Assembly (NCBI GenBank): GCA_937859895.1 | Contig: CALMAV010000027.1 | Location: 1-7,531 of the forward strand | Length of the DNA: 7,531 nt | DNA from: an uncultured Bryobacterales bacterium | GTDB lineage: Bacteria; Acidobacteriota; Terriglobia; Bryobacterales; Bryobacteraceae | Direction of reading: 5' to 3' | The notes under the pieces: model-generated | Told to the model about the DNA's origin: nothing | The model's database searches: none | What the model saw: the letters and a program-made list of their open reading frames with translations, nothing else | Part shown: positions 1-5,622 of the stretch, in pieces | Position numbering within the stretch: the first letter of the stretch is position 1 | How the letters are laid out: each line of letters begins with the position of its first letter | Translations under genes and position numbers: made by a program

Positions 1-2
1 GA

Positions 3-83
3 ACTGCCGTCGTTGTAAATCCCGCCGATCTCGCCACTATTGTTGATGCTGTTCGCTCGGTATTCCCACCTTCTCTCCCATAA
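3..83 (+). CDS. Possible C-terminal tail of an upstream gene (partial)
   Basis: An open frame enters from the left edge and ends at TAA 81-83, giving about 26 residues with the core AVVVNPADLATIVDAV. The composition (alternating hydrophobic and small residues, acidic helix-like end) looks like real protein, but the piece is too short to assign to a family. It overlaps the beginning of the membrane ORF at 40-312, so at most one of the two is likely to use this stretch as drawn. It could be chance. Confidence 0.2.
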   Translation, partial: TAVVVNPADLATIVDAVRSVFPPSLP

Positions 84-312
84 CCTGTCTTGGGTGGTCT
101 ATTACGGCGTGCCAGCGTTGACAACGTTTCTGCTCCCCCCGCTATGGCTGCGAATGTCACGCCGGGAGAGTGCTGTCTATGTTCCGCTAGCGTTGCTGAT
201 GGCACCCACGATCCAGGTCGCCTTTTCGCTATTCGTCGGATGGCACGATTACATGCCTTTTCCCGCGTATATCCCTTCCATAGCCGAGCTCCTGAGGAGC
301 GCTACACGGTAG
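40..312 (+). CDS. Small hypothetical membrane protein
   Basis: Function not recognised. The frame is closed upstream by TAA at 16-18. Possible starts are TTG at 40 or 43 and ATG at 46, none with a clear ribosome binding site; the product is about 88-90 residues. Two hydrophobic segments are visible: around residues 17-37 (YYGVPALTTFLLPPLWL) and around 46-65 (VYVPLALLMAPTIQVAFSLF). An Arg-rich loop (RMSRRES) lies between them, and the rest is an aromatic, Pro-rich stretch (GWHDYMPFPAYIP) and a short amphipathic end. The consistent hydrophobic and turn pattern argues for coding. The lack of an RBS and the overlap with another open frame leave open that this is the 3' remnant of a longer membrane protein. 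Bases 313-439 after it contain no supportable gene, and I see no convincing promoter for the hydrolase that follows. Confidence 0.4.
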   Translation: MLMLFARYSHLLSHNLSWVVYYGVPALTTFLLPPLWLRMSRRESAVYVPLALLMAPTIQVAFSLFVGWHDYMPFPAYIPSIAELLRSATR

Positions 313-439
313 ATCGAACTCTCCAGCTGTTGCGAAAACGGAAGGTTTATGCACGCAGAATGATCCCTCATAGGCTGGGTTTCTTACACCAAACGTAAGG
401 ACCATAGTCTAAGCAGCGGGCCTTCCAACTGCCCCGTTT

Positions 440-1438
440 ATGTTTGTTGGTATGGGCTTACGAATCTGTGCCATTCCTTTGCTTCTGCTTGCGCCGTTTG
501 TCGCCGCGCAACAGCCGAGACAAGCGATTTCTATTCAGCCAGCGAGTGATCTACCGACAGCAACGCCAGAGTCTCAGGGATTTTCTTCAGCGCGGCTCGA
601 TGTGCTCCGCAATTGGCTTAAGACCGAACCAACGACGGCCATGATTGTGCTTGCCAACGGCAAGGTGGTCTTCTCGTATGGAGATGTCGCCCACGTAAGC
701 AAGATCGCCTCCGTCCGCAAAAGCGTTCTCGCCATGCTAATGGGCAAGTACGTCATCTCCAACAAGATCGACACATCAAAGAATGTCGAACAACTGGGGC
801 TGGACGATAAGATCCCATTTACACCGCTCGAAGCGAAGGCCACGCTGGAACAGTTGATGACCGCGCGCTCGGGTATCTATCGCGACCTGCCGGATAACGA
901 CATCCTGGTGCAGCAAGCGCCCTCACGGGGATCGGTCTATCCCGGCACTGTATTTGCTTCCAACAACTGGGAATTCGATGCTGCGGGCACGGCCTTTGAG
1001 AAACTCGTCGGGCAGAACATCTATGACGCCCTTCAGAACGATCTTGCAGTTCCGCTCGGTATGCAGGACTTCCACCGCGAATTGCAGCATCAACTACATG
1101 ATTGATGTTTGGACACCATGGGAAGAGATGGAGCCGCCAATCTTCCGGCAAAAGGCGACCCGAGCCGCTGGGGTTTCGGCTTCGGCTGGTGGGTTTGGGA
1201 CGCAAAGTTCTATCCCGGCAATACGTGGGCCAGCCCCTTCCAGCGCACGTATGAGGCACGCGGAACTGGAGGGCAATTTATCACGGTGATTCCAGCGCGT
1301 GGGTTAGTGCTGGTACACAAGACAGATATAGACGCGAATCCGACGGCCAATCTGGAGGACTGGCCAACGATCACTTCTATGGTGCTGAGTGCAACGTGTC
1401 CGCACGGTCAATGCACGCCAGGGCAAGGAAGCAAGTAG
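440..1438 (+). pseudogene. Broken secreted serine hydrolase (beta-lactamase/esterase class C type)
   Basis: The intact relatives are periplasmic penicillin-binding-protein-like hydrolases or esterases. The first part (440-1105, 221 codons) has a signal peptide (residues about 6-23, ending VAA) and the nucleophile motif SxxK as S91-V-R-K94. The second motif, normally YxN before NWDFN, reads FASNNWEF, so the catalytic Tyr appears replaced by Ala or Ser near residues 173-174. Translation stops at TGA 1103-1105 after QHQLHD. The next conserved block (VWTPWEEMEPP) is in another frame at about 1094-1154. From about 1155 the first frame resumes with KGDPSRWGFGFGWWVWD and the GTGGQ motif that occupies the KTG position, ending at TAG 1436-1438. 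Roughly 40-50 residues usually found between these blocks (the HPAYH...DMAR...G.W region, family knowledge) are missing. A one-base loss in a GGG tract near 1154 would explain the second shift. An internal deletion plus frame shifts makes an active enzyme unlikely. ATG 440 is the upstream start; ATG 452 is an alternative, and neither has a clear RBS. Confidence 0.85.
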
Positions 1439-1698
1439 ACTCAAGCCGTTGAGTAAACGAGGGGTTTGGCAACCGCATAGATCCTCCGCGCTGATCGATC
1501 TACGTTACCCGTTAAACATAACCTGTAAACAAACTACAGAGGTGTTCGAGAGCAATGCGTCCTGAGATCTTTGGATATCAAATGCAGGCTGATGGTTCGA
1601 GTCACTTAAGGGTTTTTCTCGGTCTCAAGCCACGTAAGTTGAAGGAAGTCACTTGCAACGACTCTTCGGCTCCTCTCCTCGCTAGCCGTGTTTCCCCC
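1439..1698. other. Intergenic stretch without a supportable gene
   Basis: Between the broken hydrolase and the ArsR promoter there is no recognisable protein. An open frame at 1555-1776 gives 73 codons, but its sequence has no domain-like pattern, no close RBS, and its end overlaps the ArsR start in another frame. No terminator hairpin with a T tract is evident after 1438. Confidence 0.5.
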
Positions 1699-1725
1699 TT
1701 GACTATTTATATCCGTTCGTACAAG
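1699..1725 (+). promoter_or_regulatory. Putative promoter of the ArsR operon
   Basis: TTGACT at 1699-1704 matches a sigma-70 -35 box. A weak -10 candidate, TACAAG at 1720-1725, lies 15 bases downstream. Transcription would then begin close to the GTG at 1736, so the mRNA could be leaderless, which fits the absence of a Shine-Dalgarno sequence before that codon. The -10 match is poor, so the promoter rests mainly on the -35 box and position. Confidence 0.35.
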
Positions 1726-1747
1726 CTTACCGTAAGTGGGCACTTAC
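1726..1747. promoter_or_regulatory. Palindromic operator overlapping the arsR start codon
   Basis: The stretch contains two overlapping inverted repeats: CTTAC-C-GTAAG (1726-1736) and GTAAGTG-GG-CACTTAC (1732-1747, 7-bp perfect arms). The half-site CTTAC/GTAAG thus occurs three times in alternating orientation in 22 bases, directly downstream of the -35 box and across the GTG start at 1736. This is the expected place and symmetry for a self-binding site of the ArsR-family dimer encoded immediately downstream. Binding by that protein is inference. Confidence 0.5.
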
Positions 1748-2095
1748 CTACAAGCTGGTCTCGACGCCTTGGGTGATGCCAGCCGTATGGCGATCTTCCA
1801 GAAACTGTCGGCAGGGCCAATCGCTGTCAACGAGCTTGCCAGGGCTCTGCCCATAAGCCGGCCAGCAGTGTCCCAGCACCTGCGAGTACTGAAGGACGCA
1901 GGGCTGGTCTTCGACAGCAAGGCAGGAACCCGCCGCCTCTATCAATTGAACCCTGAAGGCGTTGCTCGCCTCCGCGCTCACTTTGACCAGATGTGGACCA
2001 ATGCGCTGAAAGCTTTCCAAGCCGCTGCCGAAAAAGAATCCAAAGGAGATAAAAAGAAGAATGGTAAACCCGGTCGCCGAAGCGGTCGTACGTAA
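1736..2095 (+). CDS. ArsR-family winged-helix transcriptional repressor
   Basis: A 119-residue DNA-binding repressor of the ArsR/SmtB superfamily, of the subgroup commonly paired with AHSA1-like genes. The N-terminus MGTYLQAGLDALGDASRMAI is the usual helix 1 and dimer region. The helix-turn-helix spans about residues 29-55, with recognition helix S41-RPAVSQHLRVL, followed by the wing (GLVFDSKAGTRRLYQLN, 56-72). The tail (98-119) is Lys/Arg-rich and low complexity. No Cys or His metal-site motif is visible, so metal sensing is not indicated. The start is forced to GTG 1736 because TAA (1733-1735) lies immediately before it in frame. There is no Shine-Dalgarno, so leaderless initiation is possible. 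The 3' end overlaps the next gene by 35 bases, showing co-transcription. Probably autorepresses through the palindrome covering its start. Confidence 0.9.
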   Translation: MGTYLQAGLDALGDASRMAIFQKLSAGPIAVNELARALPISRPAVSQHLRVLKDAGLVFDSKAGTRRLYQLNPEGVARLRAHFDQMWTNALKAFQAAAEKESKGDKKKNGKPGRRSGRT

Positions 2096-2564
2096 AACAG
2101 TGCTCGTCAGGGTCCCGATCGAGAGCGCCTGGAGCGTGTTCGTCGAACAAATGGAAAGCTGGTGGCCGGCCACTCATCAGATAGGCCGAACTCCTTTCAA
2201 GGCCATCATGATCGAACCGCACATCGGCGGCCGTTGGTACGAAGTCAATGCAGAAGGCAACCAATGCCAATGGGGCAACGTTCTCGCCTGGAACCCTCCT
2301 TATCTCGTCACCTTCTCCTGGCACCTCGGACCCGGCCATGGCCAAGCTGATTGGGAGTTTAACCCTGATCTCAAAAAAGCCAGCGAAGTCGAAATCCGCC
2401 TCACCGTCGAATCGCCCTCCACCACCCTCGTCGAACTCACGCATAGCAAGTTAGAGCGCCATGGCGAAGGCTATAAACAACTGCGCGCCATCTTCGACGG
2501 ACCTGGCGCCTGGAGCGATATTCTCGCGCTTTACGCCAAAAGGGCTAATGGAGACCAAGCATGA
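2061..2564 (+). CDS. SRPBCC-fold protein, AHSA1-like (activator of Hsp90 ATPase homolog family)
   Basis: A 167-residue single-domain START/Bet v1-like protein with a hydrophobic ligand cavity. The actual ligand of bacterial members is mostly unknown, and the family name does not imply Hsp90 activation here. Family features: the first strand RKTVLVRVP followed by helix ESAWSVFV (about 11-28); the conserved middle MIEPHIGGRWYEV and GNVLAWNPPYLVTFSWH (about 50-88); the strand EVEIRLTVES and the VELTHSKLERHG segment; and the C-terminal helix GAWSDILALYAKRA. ATG 2061 has AAAGGAG upstream at 2042-2048 with a long 12-base spacer inside the arsR end. The gene overlaps arsR by 35 bases, and its TGA (2562-2564) overlaps an ATG of the membrane gene in an ATGA junction, so the three genes are translationally linked. 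Intact. Confidence 0.88.
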   Translation: MVNPVAEAVVRKTVLVRVPIESAWSVFVEQMESWWPATHQIGRTPFKAIMIEPHIGGRWYEVNAEGNQCQWGNVLAWNPPYLVTFSWHLGPGHGQADWEFNPDLKKASEVEIRLTVESPSTTLVELTHSKLERHGEGYKQLRAIFDGPGAWSDILALYAKRANGDQA

Positions 2565-3039
2565 TGAAGCCTACCCTCTTTCTCCGCGTTGCTCAGCACT
2601 CACGTTCGTCCACGCTGTCCTGCATACCATTGGCGGGGTTTTCGGAAAGGCTGCCCCCGGGCCCGCTACTGCTGCTGTTCAAGCCATGAAACTCAATCAG
2701 TTCCTCTTACTGGGCCACACGCGCACCTACTGGGATTTCTATCTGGGCTTGGGATTGGCTCTCTCCACAGTCCTCACCGCTGAAGCCGTAATTTTCTGGC
2801 AGTTAGCCTCTCTGGCGAAAACCGACGCGGCTCGTCTGCGTCCCATCATTGCCACATTAGGGCTAGCCTATGCGGTACTTGGCGTCAATTCCAGCTTGTA
2901 CTTCTTTGTAGGGCCAGTCATCACAGAGATCCTTATCGCCGTTTGCCTTGCCATGGCCTTTCTTACCGCTAAGCCTCACGCAACTCAGACTGTAAACTCG
3001 CGTTCCAGCTTCGCAGGCACAAGCCACATCCAGGCATGA
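2548..3039 (+). CDS. Four-helix membrane protein of the ArsR operon, frameshifted at its 5' end
   Basis: An integral membrane protein of unknown function, the third gene of the operon. Four hydrophobic segments are visible: SALTFVHAVLHTIGGVFG, the stretch from YWDFYLGLGLAL through AVIFWQLASL, PIIATLGLAYAVLGVNSSLYFFVG, and ITEILIAVCLAMAFLTAK. The open frame begins at ATG 2548 with METKHDEAYPLSPRC, which is polar and unlike the family. The other frame from ATG 2561 reads MMKPTLFLRVA, a normal membrane-protein N-terminus as remembered from relatives. ATG 2561 has GGAG at 2550-2553 with a 7-base spacer and forms an ATGA overlap with the preceding stop. Adding one C near 2591-2593 (GCTCA to GCCTCA) would join it to SALTFVHA, giving 159 residues. 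The native gene is therefore probably 2561-3039 with a one-base loss, real or a sequencing error. As written, ATG 2548 would still give a 163-residue protein with a damaged first helix. Confidence 0.75.
   Translation: METKHDEAYPLSPRCSALTFVHAVLHTIGGVFGKAAPGPATAAVQAMKLNQFLLLGHTRTYWDFYLGLGLALSTVLTAEAVIFWQLASLAKTDAARLRPIIATLGLAYAVLGVNSSLYFFVGPVITEILIAVCLAMAFLTAKPHATQTVNSRSSFAGTSHIQA
2550..2553 (+). promoter_or_regulatory. Ribosome binding site indicating the native start at 2561
   Basis: GGAG lies 7 bases before ATG 2561, optimal spacing, whereas ATG 2548 has its AAAAGGG only 3 bases away. This supports 2561 as the ancestral start and so supports a frameshift shortly after it. Confidence 0.5.
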
Positions 3040-3248
3040 AGGCGAAGTCTGGAAGCATGACTGCTCGAGGTGAGAATCTTGCCCTCCCGCAGCAGCGCGA
3101 AGTTGATCTACCGCTAGTCGCCCAAGGGTTTACCAAAGATCGTTTAAACGAAGATTTATGCACAATTAACCAAGGTCTACAACTTCTTCGGTTTCGGAGT
3201 TGCAAAAAGGTATTGCCTTGCGAGTACGTTTGTCGATACATTTACGCA
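3040..3248. other. Intergenic stretch before the resolvase remnant, with a possible recombination-site remnant
   Basis: No convincing gene. An open frame continues from ATG 3036 through this stretch, but its residues look non-coding until the resolvase motif at 3249. At 3218-3247 there is an imperfect inverted repeat with outer arms TGCG / CGCA around a 30-bp centre (8 of 15 positions symmetric). It sits directly upstream of the resolvase start, where serine resolvases often have their res site. This is weak evidence only. Confidence 0.2.
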
Positions 3249-3385
3249 ATGCTGGTCGGGTACACCCGAGTTTCCACGAACGATCAGGAAGCGATTGCCT
3301 CAAGTCGCGGCGTTGAAAGACGCCGGGTGCGAGAGAAGGCCAGACTAGACTATGCTCCGCAGGTCCGCCACACGCCTTACAAACA
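3249..3385 (+). pseudogene. Remnant of a serine resolvase/invertase N-terminus
   Basis: From ATG 3249 the reading MLVGYTRVSTNDQE matches the N-terminus of serine recombinases, including the catalytic Ser of the R-V-S-T motif. The frame is then lost. The expected continuation LPQVAALKDAGCER appears in the next frame at about 3295-3339, followed by a piece resembling RP-D (the RPELD motif) interrupted by TAG and missing about 10 residues. After about 3360 no resolvase similarity is visible, and the catalytic-domain remainder and the helix-turn-helix are absent. This is a degraded fragment of a mobile element, not a working gene. It points towards the convergent nucleotidyltransferase gene, whose end lies about 35 bases further on. 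Confidence 0.75.
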
Positions 3386-3419
3386 TCAGTAACGCTGGGC
3401 GATTCTGCACAACAGCCTA

Positions 3420-4141
3420 TCAGCAGTATCCCAATACGGAGAGGATGGCGTTTGGATTTACTAAAGGAAAAGTTGCAGTCGAAAGGCATCTCTCGCAACG
3501 GACCTGAGCGTCCTGTGAATATTCGGGAGTTGCCAGAAGATCGCGGCGGCTGGCAATTAGGTCAGTCAGCATCAACATCACCTCCGCAAACGCTTCTGGT
3601 GGTCGGGTTTTCGATGGTCGGACCAGGCGGGCTGCACATCATGAGCTTCCACGACTCGAGACAAAAGCAGGAAGTCAGCGGCGAGTTTAGCTGGTACCGA
3701 GCCGCCGCTGGCAAGGCTCAGCAACAGCCTTGCTGTCCTTGCGATCAGATCCTCCGGTCCAACTACCGCGAATCGGCCCGGGAACAGATCGACTCGGCTG
3801 GTGCGCTTTAGGGTCGCGCCAACGGCTTGGAAAACATCGATTCTAATCTGGGCGTCGACATCCACGAGCTGCATCATCGTGCGATCGGCCCGCTCGCCTG
3901 GATGAACGTGGCGGAACAAGAAGTTCTCGCCGACAGTTTCGGGGATGTCGTCGAATCGAGCGGTGATGAAATCTAGATCATTCAGCGACCGTGTGCGAGA
4001 AGGTATGCAAGAGGTCACCAAGTGAACCCCGACTGCAATTCCCCCGGTGAGCGCCCATCCTTGAATGTTGTGCTGTTTTAATCGCTGTAGCACAGCAGCC
4101 ACCCGATTCGAGTCTGCAATCGAAAGGAAATGTTTGAGCAC
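3420..4141 (-). CDS. MNT-fold nucleotidyltransferase-like protein, frameshifted near the C-terminus
   Basis: A protein of the polymerase-beta-type nucleotidyltransferase superfamily, of the AbiEii-like or uncharacterised group. Substrate unknown. Seen: a helical start (FLSIADSNRVAAVLQRLK), then the signature ALTGGIAV (G33-G34), the metal-binding pair D55-x-D57 in SLNDLDFIT, and a third acidic residue D102 in IRIDVFQ, so the catalytic set is intact. Later come PEDLIARTARLLL and PAKLAADFLLL helices. As written the frame stops at 3578 (187 residues, ending HQKRLRR). Adding one C in the GACCACC tract near 3594-3600 continues it as PEAFAEVMLMLTDLIASRRD and on to TGA at 3422-3420, about 240 residues. 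That end contains a C-E-R-C pair and the ending FPLVNPNAILSVLGYC. The start is GTG 4141 with TGA immediately before it in frame; no good RBS is seen. No partner antitoxin-type gene is visible beside it. Confidence 0.75.
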
Positions 4142-4280
4142 TCAAGGCTATTTTCTCTCGAGCCACGGTCAAGGGTTTTACGAACGTCCGCAGTTCGGAA
4201 AAGCCGGAAGTGCATAATTCCTCTTTCTCGCGGGATAGATCTACGCTCTGGGCGACTTTTGAGGACTGATGCAAGCCGTG

Positions 4281-4296
4281 GAGGCAAACCTGCCTC
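4281..4296 (-). terminator. Hairpin downstream of the phosphatase gene
   Basis: A perfect inverted repeat GAGGCA-(4)-TGCCTC lies about 20 bases past the phosphatase stop codon on the minus strand. It could end the phosphatase transcript. It has no following T tract, so a Rho-independent role is uncertain. The surrounding 175 bases up to the nucleotidyltransferase start hold no supportable gene. Confidence 0.3.
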
Positions 4297-4316
4297 GCGC
4301 GAGCCACGGATGCTTG

Positions 4317-5484
4317 CTACTTGAGGACGCGGAGGAGCAGCAATGTCTGGTCGTCTTGCTGTGGGCCGTGCCGTTTGACTTCATCCATGATCAGCTCCCA
4401 GAGTTGCGGGAGTGACTGGCCGGCGTTATCCCTGAGCAACTGCTCGAGGCGATCGAGACTGAACTCGTCATCTTTCGCATCCGGTACTTCCGAGATCCCG
4501 TCCGTCATCATCAGAAAGAGATCCCGTGGAGAGTAAGTGACGTGCTGGCTCGCATAGCGCCCCCCCGGACATCAAGCCCAAGGGAAACTGCTCCATGGCA
4601 AGCCGGGCGACATCCCGGGTCGGCCCACGATAGTGCAGGATCGGCGGATGGCCTGCCAGCGAATACTCCGCTTCGGGCGAGCCGTCAAAGTACAACAGCG
4701 CGAGCGTCGCGTACATGTTTGCCTCCTTAACCGCGGGAAGCACGCGGTCCGCACTCTCCAGTAGGGCCACTGGTTCCTGTCGGAACTGCAGGGCGACACG
4801 TATCGCCGTCTTTAACATTCCCATCAACTGGCCGGCAGCCAGGCCGTGTCCGGAAATGTCAGCGACGTAGACGAGCAGCGTTCCATCGCTCTCCACAGCA
4901 TCGATCAAGTCGCCGCCCATCTTTGTACTGGGAACGGATTTCCCGTATACCTCGAAGCGGTCAACTCGGAATGAAAGCGTCGGAACCAAAGTCGCCTGGA
5001 TGCCGTGTGCGAGGGCAAGTTCGGTCTGCATGCGGACGGTCGCGACGCCTTCGGTCCTGATGAAATCGACGAGCAGCCGATACCCGACAGTCGTGCCCAC
5101 CAGGATGCCGATGGCGTCGAAGACGACTCGACGGTGCAGCACCTCCAAGTCCGGCGACGCTGACGAATGTAAGGAGATTCGAACCGCCAGCCATAAGCCG
5201 GCTCCCATAATCAGCAGAAGAACAGGAATGAGGCGAATCCGCTTTATGCGGGCCTCAAAAACGGCTGTCCCAAGAGTGCCAAAGTAGATTGGCCAGAAAA
5301 ACCCGCGACCAAAGGGTTGATGGTTGACCAATAGCAGATCGATGGCGAAACCAACTGCGCAGAAGGTGATAAACGCTGCAGCCAGAAACTTTCCCATGCT
5401 CAGCGTCGGCAGCGTCCGCCCATAGGTACTCGAGGTGTTGTACGCCCACCGTTTAGAGAACCATGTATGAACTGTAGTCTTCAC
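4317..5484 (-). CDS. Membrane-anchored SpoIIE/RsbU-type PP2C phosphatase, frameshifted in a G tract
   Basis: A predicted Ser/Thr phosphatase of the kind that dephosphorylates anti-anti-sigma factors; its partner is not in the window. The N-terminal part has four membrane helices (about residues 31-53, 61-77, 83-104, 120-142), then a helical signalling linker (RMQTELALAHGIQATLVP, 151-168), then the PP2C-SpoIIE domain. Metal-binding Asp residues are present: MGGDL (D192) and ADISGHG (D209). AGHPP follows at about 277-281. After PLGLMSGG (about 308) the frame runs off into unrelated sequence to 4468. In the next frame RYASQHVTYSPRDLFLMMTD, ISE and the final DDQTLLLLR motif follow, ending at TAG 4319-4317, about 388 residues in all. 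Removing one base from the run of seven Gs (C7 at 4560-4566 on the plus strand) restores the full domain. GTG 5484 is the upstream start (TGA four codons before it); ATG at residue 30 is an alternative. Without the correction the protein lacks the TDG and DDQT metal-site motifs and would be inactive. Confidence 0.85.
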
Positions 5485-5531
5485 AATCCGTGATCAAAGA
5501 AGCTTCGAACACCCACGCGGGCCACCCTACG

Positions 5532-5548
5532 ACGGTTGCATAAACCGT
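5532..5548. repeat. Inverted repeat between phosphatase and PEP-CTERM genes
   Basis: ACGGTT and AACCGT, perfect 6-bp arms around five bases (GCATA). It lies about 50 bases upstream of the phosphatase start and about 75 bases beyond the PEP-CTERM stop. It may be an operator for the phosphatase gene or a weak terminator; there is no T tract on the minus strand. Confidence 0.3.
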
Positions 5549-5601
5549 TTGTGTCGCCGAACCGGGTCGAGCATCGCCTTATCGGCGTTGTGCGACTGAA
5601 C

Positions 5602-5614
5602 AAGGCTCGGCCTT
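5602..5614 (-). terminator. Short hairpin after the PEP-CTERM gene
   Basis: AAGGC-(3)-GCCTT, a 5-bp stem starting 8 bases after the stop codon of the secreted protein gene on the minus strand. It is followed by GTTC rather than a T run, so it is at best a weak terminator. Confidence 0.2.
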
Positions 5615-5622
5615 ACGTGACG

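Noticed and set aside
819..1259. Minus-strand open frame of 146 codons opposite the hydrolase
   Set aside because: The Arg, Pro and Ser-rich product is typical of a shadow frame, and the plus strand carries recognised motifs.
1585..1610. GGTTCGAGTC resembling a tRNA T-loop
   Set aside because: The flanking bases do not form the 5-bp T stem, and no acceptor, D or anticodon arms are found around it.
1555..1776. Plus-strand open frame of 73 codons before arsR
   Set aside because: No protein-like pattern, distant RBS, and its end runs over the arsR promoter and start in another frame.
3036..3392. Plus-strand open frame of 118 codons taken as one gene
   Set aside because: Only the part from 3249 resembles a protein (resolvase N-terminus); the first 70 codons look non-coding and the resolvase similarity leaves this frame after about 14 residues.
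3452..3811. Plus-strand open frame of 119 codons
   Set aside because: Lies antisense to the nucleotidyltransferase gene, whose minus-strand product has clear catalytic motifs.
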